From Steroidobacteraceae bacterium (lineage in GTDB: Bacteria > Pseudomonadota > Gammaproteobacteria > Steroidobacterales > Steroidobacteraceae): a stretch of DNA of 64,000 bases. The stretch lies in the NCBI GenBank assembly GCA_019187495.1, contig JABAQN010000025.1, positions 52,205 through 116,204 of the forward strand, in the 5' to 3' direction. Position numbers and translations under genes: made by a program. Shown here in pieces: positions 39,220 to 48,612 of this stretch (position 1 is its first letter; every line of letters begins with the position of its first letter). The notes below the pieces were generated by a model. The model searched no databases and had not been told where the DNA came from. It saw only the letters and a program-made list of their open reading frames with translations.

Positions 39220-40271
39220 GTCAGGCTCGCGAGGATCTGCTGGACGGGGGCCGGCAATCCTACCCGCACCGGCGCGCGCATGTCATACCAGAGCGTGCGG
39301 TCGCCCTCGCGGACTTCCACCCTGCGCTCGCCATCGTCGCGGCAACGCGCAAGCAGCGGCGTGATCACGAGATCGAAATGCGTGAACGCATGCGGCACCG
39401 GCGCGAGCGCCCGCGCGGCCAGCTCGGCACCCTGGAGTTCGGCGGCGGCGAAGCCGCGCGCGGCGCGCTCGGTCGCGAACTCCGGCAGGCACCACAAGCC
39501 GCCCCAGATACCCTGCGCTGGTCGCCGCTCGAGCAGCACCGCACCGTCCGCGCGTTGCGCGATCAGCATCACGACTTCCCGCACCCGTCTCGCCGCGCAA
39601 GAACGCGCGCGCGGCGCGGGGATCAGGTGCTGGCGGTGCGTGCGATGCGCGTTGCAGTCGGCCTGCAACGGGCAGAGCGCACACAGCGGCCGCGAGCGAA
39701 CGCACACCGTGGCGCCGAGGTCCATGATCGCCTGCGTGTACTCCGCCACGTCCGCGTGCGGCGTGTGCTCGTCGGCGAGCGCCCAGAGCCGCTGCTCGAC
39801 CGCGCGCTCGTTCGGCGGCCCCGCGACGCCGAAGCGGCGCGCGAGGACGCGCTTCACGTTGCCGTCGAGGATCGGAAAACGCTCGCCGCGCGACAGCGCG
39901 ATGATCGCGCCGGCCGTCGATCGACCGATACCCGGAAGGCTTGCGATCGCCGCGAAGGAATCGGGGAACACGCCGCCGGATTCGTTCCGCAGGCGCTGCG
40001 CGGCCGCGTGCAGGTTGCGGGCGCGCGCGTAGTAGCCGAGCCCGGACCAGTGATGCAGCACTTCATCGAGCGGCGCGTCGGCGAGCGTCGTGACGTCCGG
40101 AAAGCGCGCGATGAAGCGCAGGTAATACGGGATCACCGTCGCGACCTGCGTCTGCTGCAGCATGATCTCGGATACCCATACGCGATACGGCGTGCGCTCG
40201 CGCTGCCACGGCAGATCGTGGCGCCCGTGCGCGCGGTACCAGGCGACGAGCGCTTCGGCGAGCGCGCTCAC
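39216..40271 (-). CDS. mutY: A/G-specific adenine DNA glycosylase MutY
   Basis: 351 residues. Helix-hairpin-helix glycosylase core: [21 protein letters not shown] (catalytic Glu in SEIML), [16 protein letters not shown] with the HhH, then Asp in [11 protein letters not shown]. The iron-sulfur motif is C-x6-C-x2-C-x5-C ([17 protein letters not shown]), followed by a NUDIX-like 8-oxoG-recognition domain ([12 protein letters not shown]). It removes adenine opposite 8-oxoguanine. GTG start at 40271 overlaps the asmA-like stop (GTGA); the frame stays open further upstream, but that is antisense-like shadow. Confidence 0.95.
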   Translation of the reverse strand: MSALAEALVAWYRAHGRHDLPWQRERTPYRVWVSEIMLQQTQVATVIPYYLRFIARFPDVTTLADAPLDEVLHHWSGLGYYARARNLHAAAQRLRNESGGVFPDSFAAIASLPGIGRSTAGAIIALSRGERFPILDGNVKRVLARRFGVAGPPNERAVEQRLWALADEHTPHADVAEYTQAIMDLGATVCVRSRPLCALCPLQADCNAHRTHRQHLIPAPRARSCAARRVREVVMLIAQRADGAVLLERRPAQGIWGGLWCLPEFATERAARGFAAAELQGAELAARALAPVPHAFTHFDLVITPLLARCRDDGERRVEVREGDRTLWYDMRAPVRVGLPAPVQQILASLT

Positions 40272-41536
40272 GGGCCGGCACCGAGGCGCACGCCTTTCAT
40301 CGTCACGCCGTCGAGCGTCGCCTCGTCGAGGTCGAGCGTCCCTTCGGCCCGCAGCGCCTTGAGTGCGGCCGCCGGGAACACGAACGGCTTGCCCGGCGCG
40401 TCGGCGGGCTCCAGGTAGCGCGCGAGATCCATGCGATCGCCGTGCAACGCGAAGTGGATCACGCCCTCCTCGCGCGTCACGCGGCCGGTGACGTGCGTGT
40501 CGTCGAGCACGATGTCGAGCGGGTCCACTTGCAGCGAATAACCGAACACGCGGAGCCCGGCACCAATTTGTACGGTTGTGTAGGCGGTCGGGTCGCGGGT
40601 CGGGGGTAGGGTGATGCCGGCGGCGGCGAGGGTGTCGCGCAGCGAGACCGGGGCGAGCGAGAGCGTCGCCGTCGCGCTCGGCGCTGCGCCGAGCGTCGCG
40701 GTCGTCGCACCGCGAACCTCGGCCTTCGCGAAACCGATTTCCCACCCGGGCACCGTGAGCGCACCGCTCGCCGGATCGTAGCGGATTTCCGGGGCCGCGA
40801 ATCGCCAGGGCACGCCATCCGTCGCGAAGCGCCCGTCGAGCAGCCGGCCGCCGATCCGCGTGTCCGCGAGCGCTGCACTCGGCCCGAGCGTGACGACGGT
40901 CGCGACAGTCACCGTCGCGCGCTCCGCGAGCCCCCGCTTCGACACGGCCGCAGCGGCGCGCACGCGCATCGGCGCGCCCTCGCGAACGGGTCCGATCGCC
41001 AACTGCAGTGCATCGAAGCGCAAGTGTGTACCGCCCGCTTCGTCGTCCCAGGCGATCCGTGAATCTCGCAACTCGATGCCGGCGATTTCGGGAAGCGGAC
41101 GCGACGCTTCGTCCTCCCCGGCGCCGCCCCCGAATTCCCAGTTCACGCGCCCGTCGGCCGCTTTCACGAAATGCGCATCGAGCCCCGTGAGCCGCACGCG
41201 ATCGACGATCAATTCACCGCGCAGCAGCGGCACGAGCCGCACGCCGACGTGCGCCTCGCGCCAGTTGAGAAACCGCGGCGCCGGGAACCCGGGCGGCGAG
41301 GCGATTGCCGCCGCGCCGGTCGTCAGCGACAGCCATGGAAAGAATGCGAGCTCGATGTCGCCTTCGAGGCGAAATGCGCGACCAGTGGCCTCTGTCACCC
41401 GCCGCTCGATCGGCCCGCGGAAGGCGTTCGGATCGACGAACTGCGTCAGGACGAACGCGGCGAGGAGCAACAGGGCGATGAGTCCGCCGAGCCCGATCGC
41501 CAACCATTTCGCCCAGAGCCTGCCCGCGATGCGCAC
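40268..41536 (-). CDS. AsmA-family protein with an embedded half-palindrome
   Basis: N-terminal membrane anchor (KWLAIGLGGLIALLLLAAFVLTQFVDPNAFRGPIERRVTEATGRAFRLEGDIELAFFPW), the typical AsmA start, and a long periplasmic beta-rich region with DPLDIVLDDTHVTGRV near the end. AsmA-like proteins are implicated in lipid transport or assembly between membranes. At 422 residues it is shorter than E. coli AsmA (about 617). Residues around GAGLRVFGYS match the peptide encoded by the palindromic element elsewhere (VPGFRLFGYS), and the DNA is similar, so part of an element seems to have become coding. Coupled to mutY downstream. Confidence 0.85.
   Translation of the reverse strand: MRIAGRLWAKWLAIGLGGLIALLLLAAFVLTQFVDPNAFRGPIERRVTEATGRAFRLEGDIELAFFPWLSLTTGAAAIASPPGFPAPRFLNWREAHVGVRLVPLLRGELIVDRVRLTGLDAHFVKAADGRVNWEFGGGAGEDEASRPLPEIAGIELRDSRIAWDDEAGGTHLRFDALQLAIGPVREGAPMRVRAAAAVSKRGLAERATVTVATVVTLGPSAALADTRIGGRLLDGRFATDGVPWRFAAPEIRYDPASGALTVPGWEIGFAKAEVRGATTATLGAAPSATATLSLAPVSLRDTLAAAGITLPPTRDPTAYTTVQIGAGLRVFGYSLQVDPLDIVLDDTHVTGRVTREEGVIHFALHGDRMDLARYLEPADAPGKPFVFPAAALKALRAEGTLDLDEATLDGVTMKGVRLGAGP
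40535..40565. repeat. Degenerate half-copy of the palindromic element inside asmA-like gene
   Basis: Read on the minus strand it starts TGGTGCCGGGCT, then CCGCG replaces TTCGGT, then TGTTCGGTTATTCG, aligning with one arm of the elements at 991, 9982 and 12183 with a few mismatches and one 1-nt gap. The second arm is missing. The gene frame is kept. Confidence 0.6.
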
Positions 41537-41570
41537 GCGGCCATTCTAGCCGCCCGCCCGCACCGGGCAC

Positions 41571-42476
41571 TCAGCGATCGCAGACCCGCACGTCGCCGCT
41601 CATTGTCTTCGCGCGGATACGCGCCCCGCCCTCGCCGCGCGTCACGGACATGCGCTCGCCCGGGCCGTACTTGCTGACGGGCTCGGAGCGCACGCCGAAG
41701 CAGTTGCTCAGCGAGCCGCTGAACGTGTCCACATCGGCGATGAAGCCCGCCTCGGCGCCGACCTTCAGCGACAGGTCGCCACTGATCGATTCGAACTCGA
41801 CCTGGCCCGCCTTCGCGAGGCGGCCGCCGACGCGCGCATCGCCCGAGGTCGTGCGCATCCGCAGGCGATCGATCGTGTCGAGGTCGAGGCCCATGTCGCC
41901 GCTCACGGTCGTCGCCTCGAGTTCACCCGACAGGTCGTCGATGACCAGACTGCCGCTCACGCTGTACGCGGTCAGTTTCGCCGGTTGCGGGCCGGCGACC
42001 ACGTGGATATCGCCGCTCACCGACTTGAACTCGCTGTCCTGCGCGACCGCCCGCGCGGTGATCTCGCCGCTCACGGACTTCAGGCGCAGCGGACCCGCGA
42101 CATCGCGCACTTCCGCATCGGCACTCACTGTCGTCACCTCGAGCAACGAACCCCTGGGCACGCGAATCGAGAGGTCGGCATCGGCGTCGCGCACATCGAG
42201 CTTCGGCAGCACGGGCTTGACCGTGACGCGACGCCCGTCGCGCACGACGTCGAGCCGCTCGACGCCGCTGCCGATCGTGCCGGTGACCTCGACCTCCGGG
42301 CGGTCCCACCCTTCGATCTTCAGATCGCCGGTCACGACGTTGACGAACACCTCGCCGTTCGGCTCCGCCGCGACCCGCTGCTCGACGCTGCGATCCTCGC
42401 CACCCCGCGCCGGCGCCGCCAGCACCATCGCCGCGAGCATCGCACCCACCCACTGTTTCGAATTGCACGCACTCAT
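41571..42476 (-). CDS. DUF4097-type beta-helix protein
   Basis: Signal peptide (about residues 1-25, ...MVLAAPARG). Then repeated short strand units with 'VSG' turns (LKSVSGEITARAV, FKSVSGDIHVVAG, AYSVSGSLVIDDL, ATTVSGDMGLDLD, MRTTSGDARVGG, FESISGDLSLKVG), the mark of DUF4097/adhesin-like beta-strand repeat proteins. Periplasmic or surface location is expected. The ATG overlaps the anti-sigma stop (ATGA), so it belongs to the sigma operon and may be its output or sensor. Confidence 0.82.
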   Translation of the reverse strand: MSACNSKQWVGAMLAAMVLAAPARGGEDRSVEQRVAAEPNGEVFVNVVTGDLKIEGWDRPEVEVTGTIGSGVERLDVVRDGRRVTVKPVLPKLDVRDADADLSIRVPRGSLLEVTTVSADAEVRDVAGPLRLKSVSGEITARAVAQDSEFKSVSGDIHVVAGPQPAKLTAYSVSGSLVIDDLSGELEATTVSGDMGLDLDTIDRLRMRTTSGDARVGGRLAKAGQVEFESISGDLSLKVGAEAGFIADVDTFSGSLSNCFGVRSEPVSKYGPGERMSVTRGEGGARIRAKTMSGDVRVCDR

Positions 42477-43021
42477 GTTCCGATCTCCTGTCGTCCGACC
42501 CACGACTCCCGCACCGTCGTGAGCACCCGCATTTCGTCCTGGTAACTGTTGACGAGCATTTCCTGCAGCAGCGCATTGCCCGGATCACGCCCGAGCGCCT
42601 GCTCGATCGTGGCGCGTGCGCGCTGGACGGTCCCGAGGCTCGCCTCGACCTCGGCTCGCGCCCTGGGCGGCAATTCCGCGAGGCGCGCAGTGACCTGGCC
42701 CAGCAGCTGCTCGCGCGTGCGCTCGAAGCGCGCACCGGGCGCGTAGCTCACCTGCCGCGCCAGTTCCGCGCTGGTGGGGATCGTTCCCGCCCTCGTCACC
42801 CCCGGCTCGCCGGGAACCGATATGCGGCCGATCCATACGCCCACCGCGACACAGGCCACCGCCGCGGCGACCGCCCACGCGGGATGCGCCACCGTGAAGC
42901 GCCGCCGTGGCGCCGAGCCGCCGATGGCGGCCGAAATGTCGGGCCACAGGTCGCGCGAAGGCGGAATGTCCCGTCGCAGTTCGCCGATCCCGGCCAGCCG
43001 GCCTTCGCTGTCACCGTTCAT
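42473..43021 (-). CDS. Probable anti-sigma factor
   Basis: 182 residues: an N-terminal cytoplasmic segment (GIGELRRDIPPSRDLWPDISAAIGG), one membrane span (HPAWAVAAAVACVAVGVWIG, about residues 48-67) and a periplasmic helical domain. This is the layout of ECF anti-sigma factors, although I see no zinc-binding HxxxCxxC motif. ATGA overlaps on both sides, with the sigma gene upstream and the DUF4097 gene downstream, fix its place in a three-gene operon. Confidence 0.78.
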   Translation of the reverse strand: MNGDSEGRLAGIGELRRDIPPSRDLWPDISAAIGGSAPRRRFTVAHPAWAVAAAVACVAVGVWIGRISVPGEPGVTRAGTIPTSAELARQVSYAPGARFERTREQLLGQVTARLAELPPRARAEVEASLGTVQRARATIEQALGRDPGNALLQEMLVNSYQDEMRVLTTVRESWVGRQEIGT

Positions 43022-43584
43022 GTCCGCACTCCACTCTCGAGCCGCGCGCGCACGAGCGAACGCGCGCGATGCAACTGCGCCTTGCAGGTCCCTTCCGCGA
43101 TCCCGAGCATCGCCGCGGCCTCGCCGTGCGCATAACCGTAGATCCCGCAGAGCGTGAGCACATCGCGCGCGCCCTGCGGAAGCGAGGCGACGGCCGCCTC
43201 GAGTTCGGCCTCCTCGACCGGCGTGTCGAGCGTGTCGTGGTCGCGATCGACCTCCGCGATGTCCTCGACATACTCGACCGGCGGCTCGCGGCGGCGGCGG
43301 CGCTCGAGGATCACGTTGACGGCGATCCGGTGCAGCCAGGTCGATACCCGGCTGCGCGCTTCGAAGCGGTCGAGCGAGCGCCACGCGCGGACGAACGTCT
43401 CCTGCGTGTAGTCCTCGGCGAGCGCCGGATCGTGCGTCATCCGAAGGCACAGGCCGTGCACCCTGCCTGCGTGCTCGCGATACAGCCGCTCGAAGGCCCG
43501 TACGTCCCCGCCGCAGGCGCGCGCCACGAGAACCTGGTCGATGTCCGCCACGCCGCCGTCCGCCAAGGGGGCTTCCTCCTGCAT
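43018..43584 (-). CDS. ECF RNA polymerase sigma factor
   Basis: 188 residues. Region 2: DVRAFERLYREHAGRVHGLCLRMTHDPALAEDYTQETFVRAWRSLDRFEARSRVSTWLHRIAVNVILERRRR. Region 4: LPQGARDVLTLCGIYGYAHGEAAAMLGIAEGTCKAQLHRARSLVR. It heads the operon with the anti-sigma and DUF4097 genes and differs from the FecI-type factor at 5912 by sequence and partner. Confidence 0.93.
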   Translation of the reverse strand: MQEEAPLADGGVADIDQVLVARACGGDVRAFERLYREHAGRVHGLCLRMTHDPALAEDYTQETFVRAWRSLDRFEARSRVSTWLHRIAVNVILERRRRREPPVEYVEDIAEVDRDHDTLDTPVEEAELEAAVASLPQGARDVLTLCGIYGYAHGEAAAMLGIAEGTCKAQLHRARSLVRARLESGVRT

Positions 43585-43648
43585 GGCTTCGACGCGTGCG
43601 CGGGCGAAACGGTTTAGCGGCGGCGCGCGATCGACCGGCCGCTGCCCG

Positions 43649-44329
43649 TCATGCGCCGCCCTTCGAGGTCCGGTCGAGCGTCAGCGCGTACTGCAGCAAC
43701 TCGGCGTTGTTCGCCAGGTTGAGCTTGCGCTTGATGCTCTGGCGGTGCGATTCGACGGTCTTCACGGACAGCGTCAGGTCGGCGGCGATCGCGCGCGAGG
43801 ACTGCCCCTGGCCGAGCTTCGCGAGCACCTGCATCTCGCGGTTGCTCAACCTTCGCAGCGGGTCGAGGGCAGCCTCCCCGGCCGCCGCCCCGCGCGCCTT
43901 CAGTCGTCCGGCGAGCGCCTCGCTCAGGTAAACCTTGCCCGACAGCACCCGGCGCAGCGCGACGAGCAACTGGTCGGAGGCGGCTTCCTTCATGATGTAG
44001 CCGCGCGCGCCGGCCGCGAGCATGCGCTCGGCATAGATGGCCTCTTCGTGCATCGACAGCACGAGCATCGGCAAACCCGCATGGTGCGCGCGCACGTCCC
44101 GCACGAGTTCGAGGCCGTCGCCCTGGCCCAGGGTGAGGTCGACGATCACGATATCGGGGTGCCGGTCGCGGATGGCGCGCCGCGCATCGGCGACATTCTC
44201 CGCCTCGCCGCAGACCTCGAGGTCGGGCGCCGCCTCGATCATGCGGGTGAGGCCGTGCCGCACGATCGGATGATCGTCGACGATCAGGACGCGCTTGCGC
44301 GCCGATTGGCTGCTATGGGACACAGGCAC
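43649..44329 (-). CDS. NarL/FixJ-family response regulator
   Basis: Receiver domain (RVLIVDDHPIVRHGLTRMIEAAPDLEV; phospho-acceptor Asp in DIVIVDLTLGQGDG; Lys in GYIMKEAA) joined to a LuxR-type helix-turn-helix (LSNREMQVLAKLGQGQSSRAIAADLTLSVKTVESHRQSIKRKL). It overlaps the end of the sensor kinase gene by 46 nt on the same strand, which makes them a cognate pair. Targets are unknown. Confidence 0.93.
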   Translation of the reverse strand: MPVSHSSQSARKRVLIVDDHPIVRHGLTRMIEAAPDLEVCGEAENVADARRAIRDRHPDIVIVDLTLGQGDGLELVRDVRAHHAGLPMLVLSMHEEAIYAERMLAAGARGYIMKEAASDQLLVALRRVLSGKVYLSEALAGRLKARGAAAGEAALDPLRRLSNREMQVLAKLGQGQSSRAIAADLTLSVKTVESHRQSIKRKLNLANNAELLQYALTLDRTSKGGA

Positions 44330-47300
44330 TCCACGCGCACGCCCTTCGCGTCGCCTGTCTCGATACCGAGCGTGCCGCCGAGCATCTGCGCACGATAGCG
44401 CATGATCTTGAGGCCGAGGCCGGTCGACGGGGAAGGCGCATCGCCGAAGCCGCGCCCGTCGTCCTCGACGCGCAGCCGCAGGCTGTCGCCGACGCGCGCG
44501 AGATCGATCCTGACCTGCTTCGGATAACCGTGCCGTATCGCATTGATGACCGCTTCCTGCGCGATCCTGTAGAGGTGGTTCGACGCCGCATCGGTGAGCA
44601 CCGGCGACCCGTCGAGCCGCGCCGAGATCGCGACATTAACACCATGCCGGTCCTGCATGCGCGTCGCGAGCGTCTCGAGTGCCGCAACGAGCCCGCCGCG
44701 TTCGCCGCTGACCGGCGACAGGCCGCGCGCGAGTATGCGGGTGTTCTCGATCGCACCATTGACGAGCCCGATGACTTCCTCGACATCGGCGCCCGCCTCC
44801 GATCGCTCCTTGCGCAATTGCGCCGCGACGCCGCGCAGCATCAGCGCGATGCCGGTGAGATCCTGCGACAGGCCGTCGTGCAGGTCGCTGCCCATGCGTT
44901 GCTGCTCGCGATTGGCAATTTCGAGCAGCTCGCGCTCGAGCGCCTTGCGCGCCGTGATGTCGGTGGCGTTGACGACGATGCCCCGGCCGCCCACGGCGGC
45001 CGCATCGCTCGCGGGCACCGGCCGCACGCGCAGCTCGATTCTCCGCACCGTGCCGTCCGGCGCGATCACGTCCTGCTCGTCAATGCGCGCCTTGCCGGTC
45101 CGCAACACGGCTTCGGCGAGCGCCAGGATGCCGGGCGTCTGCTGGCGCGGCACGAGCTCGCGCATGGAGCGGCCGATGATCTCGGCGGGTGCGTGCCCGC
45201 CGAAGCCCCGGTTGATGAACACATAGCGCAACTCGCCGTCGAGCATCACGAGCCAGTCCGATGTCACTTCGGCGATGGTGCGCAGCACGGATTCGGTCGC
45301 GCGCGAACGCTCCTGGGCGACGCGTCGCTCCGTGATATCGCTGATCGCGATGCTGAGGCCGGTGACCACGCCGCGCTCGAACACCGGTGCGACGCGATTG
45401 GCGAGATAGTGCGGCGCCGAGCCGGTGCATGCGTCCACGATCTCGACTTCGCCCGGCTGCCCGGATGCGAGCACCTGCCTGCAGAGCGCAAGCAGCGGCT
45501 CGCGGCAATTTTCCGCGACGACTTCCTCGAAGTGCCGGCCGAACATCGCGCCCGGCGTGAAGGACTTCCAGCCCCGGTTCACGAAGCCGACGACGAGTTC
45601 GCGGTCGAGCAGGATGAGATAGTCCGGCGCGTGGGCGGTCACCGCGTGCAACGTGGCGACGGCGTGCTCGCGCGCCTCGATCTCCTTGTGCCGGTGCGTG
45701 ACGTCGACGAGTATGCCGGCCATGAGCGCGGGCGCGCCGTCCGCCGTGCGCGCCGTGACACGCCCGCGCTGCAGCACCCAGCGCCAGTCGCCCTGCGTGT
45801 GGCGCAGGCGGCTCGTGATCTCGAACTCGTTGCGCCGTCCGGTGCGGATTTCGTCGTCGATCTCGCGCGCTTCGGCCAGATCATCCGGGTTCAGGCGCGA
45901 GAAACGCGCTTCCCGCCGCTCGACCGGATCCTGCGGGCAGGTGCCGCCGAGCGCGTACTGCGCGTAGATGTCGTTGCAATGGAAACGCTGCGCGCCGAGG
46001 TCCCAGTTCCAGATGCCGATGCCCGCCACATCGATCACGTGCTCGAGCCGCTGCTTGCCTTCGAGCGCATCGTGCTCGGCGGCGGTGCGTTCCTCGATGT
46101 CCATGCAGACACCGACCATGCGCAGCGCGGCGCCGTCCGGCGCGCGCTCGACCACGCGGCCGCGCTCGAACAGCCAGCGCCATTCGCCGCCGCGCGTACG
46201 GATCCGGTACTCGGCATCGTAGTGGTCGGACCGTCCCGCGACGTGCGCCGCGAAGTTGCGCTGCGCCTCTTCGACATCGTCGGGATGGATGCGCGCGTCC
46301 CAGCACTGCACGTGGTCCGCGCCCTCGCAGGGCTCGAGGTCGAGCCGCTCGCACCAGTCGTTGTGCCAGCGGGTCTGCTCGCTCGCGAAATCGAGCTCCC
46401 AGAGTCCGATCTTCGCACCCCACACGGCCGTCTCGAGCCGCGCCTCGCTGCTGCGCAGTTCGAGCTCCGCCTGCTTCTGGGCCTCGATATCGAGCGACAC
46501 GCCGATCGCGACGGTCGCATTGCCCTGGAAATCCCACTCGCGGACGCGGCCGCGATCCTGGAACCAGCGGTACTCCCCCGACGCGACACGCAGCCGGTAT
46601 TCGATCTCGAGCGATTGCGTGCGCCCCTCGAAGTGGTCGCGTATCGTGCGCTCGACGCGCTCGACATCGTCCGGATGCAGCCGGTCGTGCCACGGCCGCG
46701 CCTCGCGCTCCCATTCCTCGCGCTGGAAGCCCGTCATCGCGAACCACATCGCGCTTCGTTCGGCCACGCCGCTCGTGATGTTCCATTTCCAGAACGCGGC
46801 GCGCGCACCCCAGAGCGCCGTCGCGAGCCGCGACTCCTTCTCCTGCAGCGACACCTCGGCGCGCTTGCGCGCGTCGATCTCGATGCAGATCCCGGCGGCG
46901 CGCAGCGGGCGGCCCTCGTCGTCGTGTTCGATCACCTGGCCACGCTGCAGCAGCCACAGCCAGCGCGAGTCCTCGGTCAGCACGCGAAACTCGGCTTCGA
47001 ACGATCCGCTGCCGCCCGCATCGAGTTCCTCGCAGGACTCGCGGTAGGCGGCCATGTCGTCCGGGTGGATCCGCTTCTCCCAGCAGGCCCGGTGGGTCGC
47101 GCCCGCGCACGGATCGAGCCGCAGCGCCCGGCACCAGAGCGCATCGACGCCCCCTTCGCCCGTCTGCAGATTGCGGTGCCAGGCGCCGACCTGCGCGGCG
47201 CCCAGCGCCACCGCACGCGCGGTATCGGAGATCGAGGGCGCCTGCACGACCGTCGAGCCCTCCGGAGCCGGCACATCATCGATGTAGAGAAGGGCGCCGC

Positions 47301-47649
47301 AGATCGCCTGGCCACGCCGCAGCGGCACGAGCCGCGCGCCGCAATGGCGCTCCCGGCCCCGCCGGTCGACGAGCACGCGCGTATCGAACTGGCGCGCGCC
47401 GCCCGCGAGCACCGCGACCAGGTCTTCCTGTTCGCGCAGCCAGGGTACGGCGAGCCCCGTGAGCGCGCCGCCGATGAGCGCCCCGGCGCCGGCGGGCGCC
47501 CAGTCGTGCGCCGCTTCGTTGGCCCAGCGGATCACGCCGTCCCGATTGACCATGACGACCGCGCCGGGCCACTGCTCGACCATGTCACGAAAGAGTTCCG
47601 GGGCGAGATCGCCGAAGGCCGTGGCACGCCGGACGGTAGTCATGGCCAT
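44284..47649 (-). CDS. Seven-PAS sensor histidine kinase, NarX-type (HisKA_3)
   Basis: About 1121 residues with no clear membrane span, so probably cytosolic. I count seven PAS domains in tandem; the second to fifth end in the 'PAC' style W-(R/L)-W/F...DIxxRK/ER (for example RWLWLLQRGQVIEHDDEGRPLRAAGICIEIDARKRAE). Then come HisKA_3 with the phospho-His in REQQRMGSDLHDGLSQDLTGIALML and a HATPase domain with NAIRHG, DDGRGFG and GLGLKIM boxes. Conserved Trp-rich PAS repeats (HPDD...) look recently duplicated. Start: ATG 47649 or 47643; a GTG at 47667 is also in frame. Signal unknown, possibly redox or aromatic ligands. Confidence 0.9.
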   Translation of the reverse strand: MAMTTVRRATAFGDLAPELFRDMVEQWPGAVVMVNRDGVIRWANEAAHDWAPAGAGALIGGALTGLAVPWLREQEDLVAVLAGGARQFDTRVLVDRRGRERHCGARLVPLRRGQAICGALLYIDDVPAPEGSTVVQAPSISDTARAVALGAAQVGAWHRNLQTGEGGVDALWCRALRLDPCAGATHRACWEKRIHPDDMAAYRESCEELDAGGSGSFEAEFRVLTEDSRWLWLLQRGQVIEHDDEGRPLRAAGICIEIDARKRAEVSLQEKESRLATALWGARAAFWKWNITSGVAERSAMWFAMTGFQREEWEREARPWHDRLHPDDVERVERTIRDHFEGRTQSLEIEYRLRVASGEYRWFQDRGRVREWDFQGNATVAIGVSLDIEAQKQAELELRSSEARLETAVWGAKIGLWELDFASEQTRWHNDWCERLDLEPCEGADHVQCWDARIHPDDVEEAQRNFAAHVAGRSDHYDAEYRIRTRGGEWRWLFERGRVVERAPDGAALRMVGVCMDIEERTAAEHDALEGKQRLEHVIDVAGIGIWNWDLGAQRFHCNDIYAQYALGGTCPQDPVERREARFSRLNPDDLAEAREIDDEIRTGRRNEFEITSRLRHTQGDWRWVLQRGRVTARTADGAPALMAGILVDVTHRHKEIEAREHAVATLHAVTAHAPDYLILLDRELVVGFVNRGWKSFTPGAMFGRHFEEVVAENCREPLLALCRQVLASGQPGEVEIVDACTGSAPHYLANRVAPVFERGVVTGLSIAISDITERRVAQERSRATESVLRTIAEVTSDWLVMLDGELRYVFINRGFGGHAPAEIIGRSMRELVPRQQTPGILALAEAVLRTGKARIDEQDVIAPDGTVRRIELRVRPVPASDAAAVGGRGIVVNATDITARKALERELLEIANREQQRMGSDLHDGLSQDLTGIALMLRGVAAQLRKERSEAGADVEEVIGLVNGAIENTRILARGLSPVSGERGGLVAALETLATRMQDRHGVNVAISARLDGSPVLTDAASNHLYRIAQEAVINAIRHGYPKQVRIDLARVGDSLRLRVEDDGRGFGDAPSPSTGLGLKIMRYRAQMLGGTLGIETGDAKGVRVECLCPIAANRRASAS

Positions 47650-47798
47650 GAATTGTCGCCGAAACACCCGGGGAACGATTTGACGAAATTATCGGCCGCA
47701 GCCGCGGAAGGACCCTGTGAGCCAGGTCGCACTCTGGCTTTCCGGGGGGGATTTCCGCTACAAATACCCAAACAAGCAATGAGATACGGGGATTGCCT

Positions 47799-48593
47799 GT
47801 GATCGATTCAAGATCGCCGGAGGGGCTCGCTGACTATTCATCCTGGCGGGCCCGGGATTACTTCGAGACCTACTACAGCGAGGTGGTCCTGCCGGATGAA
47901 CAGGCAGTGCTCGCCTATCAGCTCGACGTCATGCGCCGTGCCGGCGCGCGCTTCGGCAGGGCGCTCGAATACGGCTGCGGGCCGACGCTGCATCGCGCGA
48001 TCGCGGCCGCCGCATACGCCTTTCGCATCGACATGGCCGACTGGCTCGCCGACAACCTCGTGTTCGTGCGCGAGTGGCTCGCGCAGGCGGGCGGGGAAAG
48101 CGACTGGAGCCGCTTCACGCGCTTCATCCTCGGGTGCGAGGGCGCGCCCGCCGACGACCCGGCACGCACCGCGCGGCGCGAAGCGCAGGCGCGCAAGGCG
48201 ATCCGCGGGCTCTATGTCAGCGATGCGCGCTGGCACGATCCGCTCGGGCCGGAGCGTCGCGGCTTCTATGACCTCATCGTTTCGGGATTCTGCCTCGACG
48301 CGGTATCGAGCGATCGAGGCGTGTGGCGCGCGTGCATGCAGAACGTGCTGTCGATGCTCGCGCCGGGCGGCACGATCGTGATGCACGCGCTGCACGAGTG
48401 CACGGCGTACAAGGTCGGCGCGCGGATGTTCCCGGGTGCCGGCCTCACGGTCGACGCGATGGCGGAAGCGCTGCTCGAGAACGGCGCGACACGCGCGAGC
48501 CTCGACATCCAGGTGATCCCGTGTCCCGACAACGCGGTGTACGGCTACTCCGGCATCCTGACAGCCTCGGCGCGCAAGCAGCCCGCGCCCTGA
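47799..48593 (+). CDS. SAM-dependent methyltransferase, NNMT/PNMT/TEMT-like
   Basis: Begins with the family signature DYSSWRARDYFETYYSEVVLPDE, followed by motif I ALEYGCGPTLHRAIAAA (G-x-G), an acidic residue in FRIDMADWLADN and LAPGGTIVMHALHE (motif post-II/III). Members methylate small amines or thio-compounds; the substrate here is unknown. GTG at 47799 is taken as start; TTG 47793 is possible. It diverges from the sensor kinase gene across about 150 bp that must hold both promoters. Confidence 0.8.
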   Translation: MIDSRSPEGLADYSSWRARDYFETYYSEVVLPDEQAVLAYQLDVMRRAGARFGRALEYGCGPTLHRAIAAAAYAFRIDMADWLADNLVFVREWLAQAGGESDWSRFTRFILGCEGAPADDPARTARREAQARKAIRGLYVSDARWHDPLGPERRGFYDLIVSGFCLDAVSSDRGVWRACMQNVLSMLAPGGTIVMHALHECTAYKVGARMFPGAGLTVDAMAEALLENGATRASLDIQVIPCPDNAVYGYSGILTASARKQPAP

Positions 48594-48612
48594 CGCGACC
48601 ACGAGGCGTCAA

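Noticed and set aside
44530..47802. 1090-codon plus-strand frame opposite the sensor kinase
   Set aside because: The minus strand has seven PAS domains and a full kinase; the plus frame is compositionally biased with no motif.
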